Origin: CAZUVQ01 sp964623915
GTDB lineage: Bacteria > Bacillota > Clostridia > UMGS1883 > UMGS1540
Length of the DNA stretch: 20,829 bases
Reading direction: 5' to 3'
NCBI GenBank assembly: GCA_964623915.1
Contig: CAZUVQ010000023.1
Span: forward strand, 1 to 20,829
In this document: piece by piece, positions 14,002 through 20,829 of the stretch
Layout: every line of letters begins with the position of its first letter
How positions within the stretch are numbered: the stretch's first letter is position 1
Notes under the pieces: model-generated
What the model saw: only the letters and a program-made list of their open reading frames with translations
Told to the model about the DNA's origin: nothing
Databases searched by the model: none
Program-made: the position numbers and the translations under genes

Positions 14002-14051
14002 AACTGTAAAACCTTCCTTCATTTATAAACCTATAACCAATTTTTTATATT

Positions 14052-14080
14052 ATTATATAGTATTTCCCTAAAAAAATCAA
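14052..14080 (-). promoter_or_regulatory. Sigma-70/A-type promoter for the isomerase gene
   Basis: On the minus strand TTGATT (14080-14075) is followed, after exactly 17 nt, by a perfect TATAAT (14057-14052). The start of transcription would be near 14045, giving a short leader of about 40 nt before the TTG start at 14001. Box quality and position are good; no experiment supports it. Confidence 0.65.
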
Positions 14081-14138
14081 TAAATTTTAAAAAATATGAG
14101 CCTGTTTAATGCATTTTGGTCAATTATTCACAACGAAG

Positions 14139-14167
14139 TTAACGAAATATTATTAAAATGGTAAAAT
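14139..14167 (+). promoter_or_regulatory. Upstream tandem promoter of the polysaccharide operon
   Basis: TTAACG (14139-14144), a 17-nt spacer and TAAAAT (14162-14167) preceded by TGG (14159-14161), an extended -10. The -35 box matches the consensus at four of six bases. The -10 region repeats the sequence AATGGTAAAAT found again 63 bp downstream. Confidence 0.45.
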
Positions 14168-14201
14168 ATGGAAAAATTTTTATTTTAGTGCTATAAAGAT
14201 G

Positions 14202-14230
14202 TTGACATGCTTAAATAATAATGGTAAAAT
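14202..14230 (+). promoter_or_regulatory. Main promoter of the polysaccharide operon (extended -10)
   Basis: A perfect TTGACA (14202-14207), a 17-nt spacer and TAAAAT (14225-14230) with an upstream TGG give a very strong vegetative sigma promoter. Transcription should start near 14237, leaving a leader of about 55 nt before the sugar transferase ATG at 14292. A GTTGAC/GTCAAC inverted repeat (14201-14206 and 14237-14242) brackets the promoter core. Confidence 0.75.
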
Positions 14231-14291
14231 GATTAAGTCAACGTATTAATGATTAAAGGTTTTAAATTAATTTGTGATTTTGGAGTAGTTT

Positions 14292-15044
14292 ATGAAAGAC
14301 ATACAAAAAATGTTTATAAATAATAAAATTAATCCAAGAAGCATTGACCCGAAAAAAATAATTGCATACAAAGGTGCGTATAATAGATTTTTTAAACCAA
14401 TAACAGATTTTACTTTAGCAATCGTATGTTTAATTATTCTCTTACCTGTTTATTTTTTTGTGGCCGTTGCAATAGTTGCAGAAACAGGATTTCCTATACT
14501 GTACAAAGCAAAACGTGGGGGGTATAAGGGAAGAACATTTTTAATTTATAAATTCAGAACCATGGTTAAAGATGCTGAAATGATGGGAGGCGGAACAACG
14601 GCTCTTAATGATTTTAGAGTTACCCGTGTCGGTTCATTTTTAAGAAAAACAAAACTTGATGAAATTACTCAGCTATTTAACATAATTAAATTCGAAATGA
14701 GTTTTATCGGCCCACGACCCGAACTTTTAAGATACACCAAGAAATATAAAGGTGCTGAAAAATTGATTTTAATGGTGCGACCGGGTATAACAGATTTCAG
14801 CTCAATTGAATACATAAACCTTGACGAAGTAGTTGGTGAGAAAAATGCTGACGAATACTACGAAAAACATGTTCTAAAGAAAAAGAATTTACTTAGGATA
14901 AAATATGCCGCATCTGTTTCTTTTTCGACAGATTTCAAACTATTTATACTGACATGTTGGAAAGTAATGGAAAAGACAATAAATGTTTTTGCAAACAGAT
15001 ATACGGTGAAGGAACAGGAAGCAGAGAGGGAGCTTGCCGTTTAA
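14292..15044 (+). CDS. Bacterial sugar transferase (undecaprenyl-phosphate sugar-1-phosphate transferase)
   Basis: This 250-aa protein belongs to the monotopic phosphoglycosyl transferase family (PglC, WcaJ/WbaP C-terminal domain). It moves a sugar-1-phosphate from a UDP-sugar to undecaprenyl phosphate, the first step of capsule, O-antigen or exopolysaccharide repeat synthesis. One hydrophobic segment at about residues 40-62 contains a proline (P52), as in the re-entrant membrane helix. Motifs are YKFRTM (86-91), the catalytic-type Asp-Glu pair D123/E124 (KLDEITQL), SFIGPRPE (137-144) and RPGIT (163-167). It is PglC-like in having no multi-spanning N-terminal domain. SD GGAG (14282-14285) is 6 nt before ATG. 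It overlaps the next gene by TAATG. Which sugar it uses cannot be read from sequence. Confidence 0.92.
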   Translation: MKDIQKMFINNKINPRSIDPKKIIAYKGAYNRFFKPITDFTLAIVCLIILLPVYFFVAVAIVAETGFPILYKAKRGGYKGRTFLIYKFRTMVKDAEMMGGGTTALNDFRVTRVGSFLRKTKLDEITQLFNIIKFEMSFIGPRPELLRYTKKYKGAEKLILMVRPGITDFSSIEYINLDEVVGEKNADEYYEKHVLKKKNLLRIKYAASVSFSTDFKLFILTCWKVMEKTINVFANRYTVKEQEAERELAV

Positions 15045-15979
15045 TGGAATATACTTACATTAAAAACACTAATCTTAAGGTTTCAAGGCTTTGTATCGGA
15101 GGTTGTCCCATGGGAGGTTACGGTTGGGGCAAGGTTTCTTATGAAGACATAATTGAAACAGTACATTTAGCAATTGAAAAAGGTATCAACTTTTTTGACA
15201 CAGCTGATGTATATGGCCTTGGAAGGTCTGAAGAAATCCTGGGACAAGCAATAAAAGGTCAGAGGGACAAAGTTGTTGTGGCAACAAAATTTGGTGTGAG
15301 AATTGAAAACGGTGAAACTATTTACGATAATAGTCCAAAATGGATAGAAAAGGCTCTGAAGGCAAGTCTGAAACGGCTTAAAACTGATTACATAGATTTA
15401 TATCAGGTTCATTACAGAGATGGGCATACACCACTTTCGGAAGTATATAATGCGCTGAAAAATTTAAAAGTGCAAGGACTTATAAAATACTTTGGACTTT
15501 CAAATATATATTCTCATGACATTGAAGAAATTAAGAAATACAAAGGCTGTTTTGTAAGTTTTCAGGATGAGTATAGCCTTGCTTGCAGAAAAAACGAAAA
15601 AGATATATTTAATATTTCAGAATTACTTGAAATGACTCCATTAACATGGGGGAGTTTGGGGCAGGGAATTTTAACAGGTAAATATGATAAAAATGTTACT
15701 TTTGATAACAATGACAGACGTTCAAGAGAGACATATGCGAATTTTCACGGAGACAAACTACTGAAAAACCTCGAAATTGTAGATGTTCTTAAAGAAATTT
15801 CCATTGAACAGGGCTGTTCGGTTTCGGCTGTGGCGATCAGATTTATTCTTGATTATATTGAGAATTCTGTTGTTCTTGCAGGTATGAAAAATACCCGTCA
15901 GTTAAAGGGAAACTTAGAAGCTATAGGCTGGCATCTTAGTAGGGAACAGCTATTAAGGCTACAAAAAATTTCCGGTTGA
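15044..15979 (+). CDS. Aldo/keto reductase
   Basis: This 311-aa protein is an NAD(P)H-dependent aldo/keto reductase. The catalytic tetrad is complete: D52 and Y57 (FFDTADVYGLGRSEE), K82 (VATKFG) and H123 (YQVHYRD). The TIM-barrel strands follow, and a cofactor-binding C-terminal part is visible (VLAGMKNTRQL). ATG 15044 overlaps the sugar transferase stop (TAATG); an earlier in-frame start would extend 30 codons into that gene with no family similarity. Its place in a polysaccharide operon suggests reduction of a sugar aldehyde or keto-sugar, but the family is broad, so the substrate is unknown. Its TGA stop is in the same frame as the transketolase gene that follows. Confidence 0.9.
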   Translation: MEYTYIKNTNLKVSRLCIGGCPMGGYGWGKVSYEDIIETVHLAIEKGINFFDTADVYGLGRSEEILGQAIKGQRDKVVVATKFGVRIENGETIYDNSPKWIEKALKASLKRLKTDYIDLYQVHYRDGHTPLSEVYNALKNLKVQGLIKYFGLSNIYSHDIEEIKKYKGCFVSFQDEYSLACRKNEKDIFNISELLEMTPLTWGSLGQGILTGKYDKNVTFDNNDRRSRETYANFHGDKLLKNLEIVDVLKEISIEQGCSVSAVAIRFILDYIENSVVLAGMKNTRQLKGNLEAIGWHLSREQLLRLQKISG

Positions 15980-16039
15980 GGGGGTGTCTTTATTAATAGC
16001 ATAGAGCTTGCATGGAAAATAAAAAGACACGGAGTTGAA

Positions 16040-16798
16040 ATGACGCATATTTCAAAAGGTTCTCATATTGGTGCAATTTTATCTGTGGCAGACATTATCG
16101 CTGTTCTCTATGCGGATATTTTGAAATATGACAGTTCTAATCCCAAAATGCATGACAGGGACAGATTGATTTTAAGCAAAGGTCATGCAGGTGCTGCTAT
16201 TTATGCCGCCTTGGCTGAATGTGGCTTTTTTAACATAGAAGAACTTAAAACACATTATGGAAATGGGAGCCGTTTATCAGGCCATGTATCCCATAAGGGT
16301 GTTCCGGGAGTTGAATTTTCAACAGGCTCTTTAGGGCATGGGCTTTCAGTTGCAGCAGGAATGGCACTTGCTGCAAAAAAAAACGATAAAGATTACAGAA
16401 TTTTTTCTATAATCGGTGATGGTGAATGTGACGAGGGTGCTGTTTGGGAAGCAGCACTTTTTGCAAATCAATATAACATGTCAAATTTAACAGTAATCGT
16501 GGATCATAATAAAATGCAAAGCCTCGATTTTTGCGAAAACACAATAAAACTCGAACCTTTTTCGGATAAATGGCGTGCATTCGGATGGCGTGTTTTTAAT
16601 ATAGATGGTCATAATCATGATGAACTGCGCGAAGCCCTTTCGCACACTAAAACAAATTGTCCTACTGTTATAATTGCAAATACAATTAAGGGTAAAGGGA
16701 TATCTTTTATGGAAAATGATATCCTGTGGCATTACAGAACGCCTCAGGGGGAGGAATATGACCGTGCTGTTGCAGAACTGGAGGCGCAAAGGCCATGA
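16040..16798 (+). CDS. Transketolase, N-terminal (thiamine diphosphate-binding) subunit
   Basis: This subunit corresponds to the first half of transketolase, which uses thiamine diphosphate to move two-carbon ketol units between sugars. From ATG 16040 it has 252 aa. Visible motifs are GSHIGAILSVADIIAVLY (7-24), LSKGHAG, GSLGHGLSVAAGMA, and the diphosphate/metal-binding GDGECDEG (126-133) with N157 in VIVDHNK. ATG 16040 has a GGAG SD 5 nt upstream and is the first standard start codon. However, transketolase-like sequence (SIELAWKIKRHGVE) continues in frame upstream to an ATT at 15992 that has its own SD-like GAGGGGGTG, so the true protein may be 16 residues longer. The stop overlaps the C subunit (ATGA). 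Split transketolases occur in many bacteria, often in sugar clusters. Confidence 0.9.
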   Translation: MTHISKGSHIGAILSVADIIAVLYADILKYDSSNPKMHDRDRLILSKGHAGAAIYAALAECGFFNIEELKTHYGNGSRLSGHVSHKGVPGVEFSTGSLGHGLSVAAGMALAAKKNDKDYRIFSIIGDGECDEGAVWEAALFANQYNMSNLTVIVDHNKMQSLDFCENTIKLEPFSDKWRAFGWRVFNIDGHNHDELREALSHTKTNCPTVIIANTIKGKGISFMENDILWHYRTPQGEEYDRAVAELEAQRP

Positions 16799-17715
16799 GA
16801 GATACCTTTGTTAAAACCTTAATGGGATTAACCGAAAAAAAAGATAATTTGTATTTAATAACAGGAGACCTTGGCTTTGGTGTTTTAAAACCGTTCTGGG
16901 AAAGATTTCCCGATAGATTTATAAATGCAGGCATAGCTGAACAGAACATGACAAGCGTTGCCGCCGGAATGGCTCTTGAAGGTAATATTGTGTTTACATA
17001 TTCAATCGGTAATTTCCCTACGCTTAGATGTGTGGAGCAGATAAGAAATGACTGTGCTTACCATAACGCTGATGTAAAGATTGTATGCGTTGGAGGAGGA
17101 TTTGTTTACGGTTCTCTTGGTATGAGCCATCACGCGACAGAGGATATTGCAATATTGCGTGCCCTGCCTGATGTTACCGTTGTGTGCCCCGGCGATTTGG
17201 TTGAAGCAAAATACGCAACTGAGGCAATTGTAAATCATAAGGGGACATGTTATTTAAGGCTTGGAAGAGGCGGTGAAAAAAGGATTCATAACGATTTACC
17301 GGATTTTACAATAGGAAAGGCAATCAAGCTTCGTGATGGTAATCGTGTTGCAATATTTTCCGCAGGTGGTATTTTAGACAATGCAACAGAAGCGGCAATC
17401 AGATTAAATGATGAAGGAATCAGTACAGCTCAACTGAGCTTTACTACTGTGAAACCCATAGATAAAGATGCTATTTTGGAATACGGCAGAAAGAGTGAAT
17501 TAATAGTTACTTGTGAGGAACATAATATCGTCGGTGGTTTCGGTAGCGCAGTTGCTGAAGTAATGGCAGAAGCAGGCGTAAAGGCAAAGCTTTTAAGAGT
17601 CGGGCTAAATGACATGTATTCATCAATAGTCGGAACCCAAAGCTATTTAAGAGAAAAATACAAAATGGATTGTAATTCTATTATTTCCTCTGTAAAGGAT
17701 GTTTTAAATGAGTAA
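16795..17715 (+). CDS. Transketolase, C-terminal (pyrimidine-binding) subunit
   Basis: This 306-aa protein is the second half of a split transketolase. It has the Pyr domain with GIAEQNM (46-52), including the conserved glutamate E49 that activates the cofactor. The loop GGGFVYGSLGMSHHATEDIA follows, and then the transketolase C-terminal domain (from about residue 185; RVAIFSAGGI, EEHNIVGGFGSAVAEV). It must pair with the upstream subunit to make the active site, which lies at their interface. Start ATG 16795 overlaps the partner stop by 4 nt, and its end overlaps the next gene by 8 nt, a typical coupled arrangement. A role in making a specialised sugar, separate from a housekeeping transketolase, is inferred from the cluster. 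Confidence 0.92.
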   Translation: MRDTFVKTLMGLTEKKDNLYLITGDLGFGVLKPFWERFPDRFINAGIAEQNMTSVAAGMALEGNIVFTYSIGNFPTLRCVEQIRNDCAYHNADVKIVCVGGGFVYGSLGMSHHATEDIAILRALPDVTVVCPGDLVEAKYATEAIVNHKGTCYLRLGRGGEKRIHNDLPDFTIGKAIKLRDGNRVAIFSAGGILDNATEAAIRLNDEGISTAQLSFTTVKPIDKDAILEYGRKSELIVTCEEHNIVGGFGSAVAEVMAEAGVKAKLLRVGLNDMYSSIVGTQSYLREKYKMDCNSIISSVKDVLNE

Positions 17716-18838
17716 GGTTTTAATTTTTGCCAATGATTTCAGTACTCTGTTCAATTTCAGACGTGAGCTTATTATAAGGCTTCAACAAGAAAATTATGAA
17801 GTAGTGCTTGCATTGCCACCATCTGATAAAAACACGTATTTTGAAGAACAGGGCATCAAGGTTTTGGAAACGCCGTTGGAACGTCGTGGTACAAACCCCA
17901 TAAAGGATTTAGTGCTGTTTTTTAAATATAAAAATATAATTAAAGAGGAAAAGCCCGATGTTTGTCTTACATACACTGCAAAGCCGAATGTATATGGCAG
18001 CATGGCGTGCAGCAGATACAACATTCCTTACATAAACAATGTAACAGGGCTTGGCTCATGCTTTTATAAAGAAGATATAATTAAGAAAATTCTGATATTG
18101 CTTCAGAGGATTGCATTCAAAAAATCCCGTTGTGTTTTTTTTCAAAATAATGCTAATCTCAATTTTCTTATTGATAAAGGAATTGTAAGTGAAGAAGTTG
18201 CGGCACTTTTACCGGGTTCAGGTGTTAACCTGAATATTCATAAATTTGAAGAATACCCAAAGGAAGGTCCTGTAAAGTTTATTACAGTAGCAAGGATAAG
18301 AAATGATAAAGGCTATAAGGAGCTTTTTGAAGCCGCAATAAAGATAAAAAAGCTTTATCCTGAGGTACAATTTAATATTGTTGGTGGGATAGAGGACAGG
18401 GAGCTTGAAGAAAACCTGAAAACGCTTTCAGATAAAAATGTTATAATATATCACGGTGAAAAAACCCAGGAAGAGGTTCATGAGCTCATTAGTGAGAGCC
18501 ATTGTCTTATTCATCCATCTTATCACGAAGGAATGGCAAATGTAATACTTGAGGCGGAAGCCACAGGCAGGCCCTGTCTGGTTTCGGACATCAGCGGCTG
18601 CAGGGAGGCTATTGATGATGGCGTCACAGGATATTTATTTGCTCCTCAAAATACCGATAGCCTTAAAGAAAGCATTATAAAATTTATTTCACAGGATTAT
18701 GAAATCCAGAAAAAAATGGGTATTGCCGCCAGGGAAAAGGTTTCGGGGGAATTTGACAGAGAATTGGTTGTAGATGCTTATATTGAAAAGATAGACATGC
18801 TGCTTAATAAGGAGGCATATATCGGTGAGTTTATATGA
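17708..18838 (+). CDS. Glycosyltransferase family 4 (GT-B)
   Basis: This 376-aa enzyme is a retaining GT4 glycosyltransferase of the GT-B fold. The N-terminal acceptor domain opens with KVLIFANDFSTLFNFRRE and includes TAKPNVYGSMA and NNVTGLGS, similar to PglA and capsular galactosyl/N-acetylgalactosaminyl transferases. The C-terminal donor domain has the E-x7-E motif E274...E282 (YHEGMANVILEAEATGRP) and SDISGCREAI. It probably adds the second sugar to the lipid-linked sugar made by the sugar transferase. No signal peptide is present; it should be cytosolic or peripheral. It overlaps the transketolase gene by 8 nt and the next gene by 14 nt. Confidence 0.92.
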   Translation: MSKVLIFANDFSTLFNFRRELIIRLQQENYEVVLALPPSDKNTYFEEQGIKVLETPLERRGTNPIKDLVLFFKYKNIIKEEKPDVCLTYTAKPNVYGSMACSRYNIPYINNVTGLGSCFYKEDIIKKILILLQRIAFKKSRCVFFQNNANLNFLIDKGIVSEEVAALLPGSGVNLNIHKFEEYPKEGPVKFITVARIRNDKGYKELFEAAIKIKKLYPEVQFNIVGGIEDRELEENLKTLSDKNVIIYHGEKTQEEVHELISESHCLIHPSYHEGMANVILEAEATGRPCLVSDISGCREAIDDGVTGYLFAPQNTDSLKESIIKFISQDYEIQKKMGIAAREKVSGEFDRELVVDAYIEKIDMLLNKEAYIGEFI

Positions 18839-20123
18839 TGAGATAGCTTTACGTCAGGAAAAATTATCCCTGATAGGTCTTGGATATGTCGGTCTCCCCA
18901 TCGCAGTTGAGTTTGCTAAAAAAATTAACGTAATAGGCTTTGATTTAAATTGCGATAAAATAGAGAATTATAAAAGCGGAATTGATGCTACGCGTGAGGT
19001 TGGCGATGAGGAAATAACCAAAACATCGGTAGAATTCACGTGTAAAGAAGAAAAGCTTCAGGAGGCAAGGTTTCATATTGTTGCAGTGCCGACACCTGTA
19101 ACGGACGATAAAATTCCAGATTTGCGTCCTGTTATCAGTGCATCAGAAATACTTGGCAGAAACCTTGTGAGAGGTTCAATAGTTGTTTATGAATCAACAG
19201 TTTATCCGGGCGTAACAGAAGAAATATGCGTTCCTTGCCTTGAGAGGGTAAGCGGGCTTAAATGCGGTGTAGATTTTAAGGTTGGTTACTCTCCCGAAAG
19301 AATCAATCCTGGTGACAAAAATCACAGGCTGGCAAATATAGTTAAAATAGTTTCGGGTATGGACGAGGAAACGCTTGATATTATTGCAAAGGTGTATGAG
19401 CTTGTTGTAGTGGCAGGTGTTCACAGGGCTGAAAGCATAAAGGTGGCGGAAGCCGCCAAGGTAATTGAAAACAGCCAGAGGGATATTAACATAGCGTTTA
19501 TGAATGAGCTTTCAATTATATTTGATAAAATGAATATCGATACCAATGCTGTTATTGATGCAGCATGCACGAAATGGAATTTCTTAGATTTTCGCCCCGG
19601 TTTAGTGGGAGGTCATTGCATAGGGGTTGACCCTTATTATCTTACTTATAAGGCAGACCAGATTGGTTATCATTCACAGGTTATTCTTGCGGGCAGAAGC
19701 ATTAACGACGATATGGGAAAGCACGTTGCCACAAGAACCGTTAAAAATCTCATTAAAGCCGGCATTACACCTGACAGTGCAAAGGTTGCAATTTTAGGTT
19801 ATACATTCAAAGAAAATTGCCCCGACACAAGAAACACAAAGGTGAAAGATATAATTGAAGAGCTTTCTGAATATCATGTAACCACAGTGGTATGTGACCC
19901 TGTTGCGGATAAAACCGATAAGGTTGAATTTGTCCCTTTTGAAGAAATAAATGATGTTGATGCAGTTATTATAGCTGTTTCCCATAAGGAATTTTTCGGT
20001 ATAGGTTTTGATGAATTAAGAAGGCTTTTCAGAAACAAAAATAATATGGTTATAACAGATGTTAAAGGGGTTCTTGATAAAAAGGAAGCATTGAAGAAAA
20101 ATATTTTGTACTGGAGGCTATAA
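18825..20123 (+). CDS. UDP-N-acetylhexosamine 6-dehydrogenase, TviB/WbpO type
   Basis: This 432-aa nucleotide-sugar dehydrogenase oxidises C6 of a UDP-sugar to a uronic acid with two NAD+. It has the Rossmann motif GLGYVGLP (18-25), the middle domain with YSPERINPGD and AEAAKVIENSQRDINIAFMN, and the catalytic cysteine C265 in GGHCIGVDPYYLTYK. Details such as the AVPTPV segment and the FRPGLVGGHCIGVDP segment match TviB/WbpO (UDP-GlcNAc or UDP-GalNAc) better than the UDP-glucose dehydrogenase subfamily. The start is GTG at 18825 (SD AAGGAGG 8 nt before), inside the 3' end of the GT gene. The next gene is the matching 4-epimerase, strengthening this call. The product is expected to be UDP-GalNAcA or UDP-GlcNAcA. 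Confidence 0.9.
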   Translation: MSLYDEIALRQEKLSLIGLGYVGLPIAVEFAKKINVIGFDLNCDKIENYKSGIDATREVGDEEITKTSVEFTCKEEKLQEARFHIVAVPTPVTDDKIPDLRPVISASEILGRNLVRGSIVVYESTVYPGVTEEICVPCLERVSGLKCGVDFKVGYSPERINPGDKNHRLANIVKIVSGMDEETLDIIAKVYELVVVAGVHRAESIKVAEAAKVIENSQRDINIAFMNELSIIFDKMNIDTNAVIDAACTKWNFLDFRPGLVGGHCIGVDPYYLTYKADQIGYHSQVILAGRSINDDMGKHVATRTVKNLIKAGITPDSAKVAILGYTFKENCPDTRNTKVKDIIEELSEYHVTTVVCDPVADKTDKVEFVPFEEINDVDAVIIAVSHKEFFGIGFDELRRLFRNKNNMVITDVKGVLDKKEALKKNILYWRL

Positions 20124-20829
20124 TGGGATACAAGAATATTAAATTTACTGATAATACCGTATTCCTCGTAACAGGCGGCGCAGGTTTTATAGGCTCTAAT
20201 ATATGTGAAGCTTTGCTTAAAACGGGACAAACAGTGCGTTGTCTTGATAATTTTTCAACAGGTAAAAAAGAAAATATAGAACCTTTTTTAGATAATGATA
20301 GATTTACCCTGATAGAGGGCGATATACGGGATATGGATACGTGTATGACGGCAACTCGAGGCGTTACATATGTATCCCATCAGGCGGCTTGGGGGAGCGT
20401 CCCCAGAAGCATTGAAATGCCGCTTTTATATGAGGATATCAATATACGGGGAACACTTAATATGATGGAAGCTTCAAGGCAAAATGGTGTTAAACGCTTT
20501 TGTTATGCATCAAGCTCATCTGTTTATGGTGATGAACCTAATCTTCCTAAAATAGAGAATAGAATAGGCTCTGTTTTATCGCCCTATGCGCTTACAAAAA
20601 AGACAAATGAGGAATATGCAAGGCTTTATTATCAGCTTTACGGTCTTGAAACCATTGGATTTCGCTATTTCAATGTTTTCGGAAAAAGACAGGACCCATA
20701 TGGGTATTATGCGGCAGTTATTCCAAAGTTTGTGAAATCTTTATTAAATAATGAGGCGCCAACTATTAATGGTGATGGAATGCAGTCAAGGGATTTTACA
20801 TATGTAGAAAATGTTGTGGAAGCAAATCT
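20123..20829 (+). CDS. UDP-GlcNAc 4-epimerase, TviC/WbpP type (3' end outside the window)
   Basis: The visible 235 codons encode an extended short-chain dehydrogenase (SDR) nucleotide-sugar epimerase. It has the Rossmann motif TGGAGFIG (17-24), the family segment SHQAAWGSVPRSI (85-97), the SSSSVYGDEPNLPK region and the catalytic Y155-x3-K159 (SPYALTK). It also has RYFNVFGKRQDPYGYYAAVI and NGDGMQSRDFTYVEN, all typical of TviC/WbpP enzymes that interconvert UDP-GlcNAc and UDP-GalNAc or their uronates. ATG 20123 overlaps the dehydrogenase stop (TAATG), with SD GGAGG upstream. The gene runs off the right edge, and its frame is open there. Confidence 0.93.
   Translation, partial: MGYKNIKFTDNTVFLVTGGAGFIGSNICEALLKTGQTVRCLDNFSTGKKENIEPFLDNDRFTLIEGDIRDMDTCMTATRGVTYVSHQAAWGSVPRSIEMPLLYEDINIRGTLNMMEASRQNGVKRFCYASSSSVYGDEPNLPKIENRIGSVLSPYALTKKTNEEYARLYYQLYGLETIGFRYFNVFGKRQDPYGYYAAVIPKFVKSLLNNEAPTINGDGMQSRDFTYVENVVEAN

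Noticed and set aside
14954..15043. Extension of the aldo/keto reductase 30 codons upstream into the sugar transferase gene
   Set aside because: The added residues show no family similarity, and the TAATG junction at 15042-15046 gives a natural coupled start.
15977..15979. TGA recoded as an amino acid to give a reductase-transketolase fusion
   Set aside because: TGA is a normal stop in many other genes here and no recoding signal (for example a selenocysteine hairpin) is apparent; a non-standard start for the transketolase is simpler.
13080..20829. Possible mobile element, tRNA, integrase or CRISPR array next to the glycan cluster
   Set aside because: No transposase, integrase, tRNA-like cloverleaf, flanking direct repeats or regularly spaced repeats could be found by reading.

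Overview
The window is a stretch of chromosome from a low-to-moderate GC Gram-positive bacterium, most likely a member of the class Clostridia (Bacillota). The reasons are the fused S10-spc-alpha ribosomal protein gene order, a zinc-type (type Z) S14, a zinc-finger adenylate kinase, a KOW-domain RNA-binding protein between map and infA, strong AGGAGG-type Shine-Dalgarno (SD) sites and frequent GTG/TTG starts. I cannot place it more finely from sequence alone. TGA is used as an ordinary stop (rplX, rplE, rplP, rpsK, adk), so the standard bacterial code applies.

Region 1 (1-13079, all + strand) is the distal S10 operon followed by the spc and alpha operons in one run: rplB (3' part), rpsS, rplV, rpsC, rplP, rpmC, rpsQ, rplN, rplX, rplE, rpsN (type Z), rpsH, rplF, rplR, rpsE, rpmD, rplO, secY, adk, map, a KOW protein, infA, rpmJ, rpsM, rpsK, rpsD, rpoA, rplQ. 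Gaps are short or genes overlap. There is no intrinsic terminator inside the run, so extensive co-transcription is likely. Several intercistronic gaps carry RNA hairpins that could tune translation. The clearest lie before rplV (688-706) and between rpoA and rplQ (12671-12708). A strong bidirectional terminator (13094-13133) closes the block.

Region 2 (13138-14291) holds one minus-strand TIM-barrel sugar isomerase/epimerase gene, convergent with rplQ, and an AT-rich divergent intergenic region. That region has one promoter facing left and two tandem promoters facing right.

Region 3 (14292-20829, + strand) is the first part of a surface-polysaccharide operon. It encodes a membrane sugar-1-phosphate transferase that starts a lipid-linked glycan, an aldo/keto reductase, a split transketolase (N and C halves), a GT4 glycosyltransferase, a TviB/WbpO-type UDP-N-acetylhexosamine 6-dehydrogenase and the start of a TviC/WbpP-type UDP-GlcNAc 4-epimerase. 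The last two together should supply UDP-N-acetyl-galactosaminuronic acid. The transketolase and reductase hint at an unusual, perhaps ketose-derived or chain-altered, sugar; this is inference. Nearly all junctions overlap (TAATG, ATGA), so translation is probably coupled. The exception is the reductase-transketolase junction, where the transketolase reading frame is open back to the reductase stop and seems to start at a non-standard ATT codon. The cluster continues beyond the right edge.
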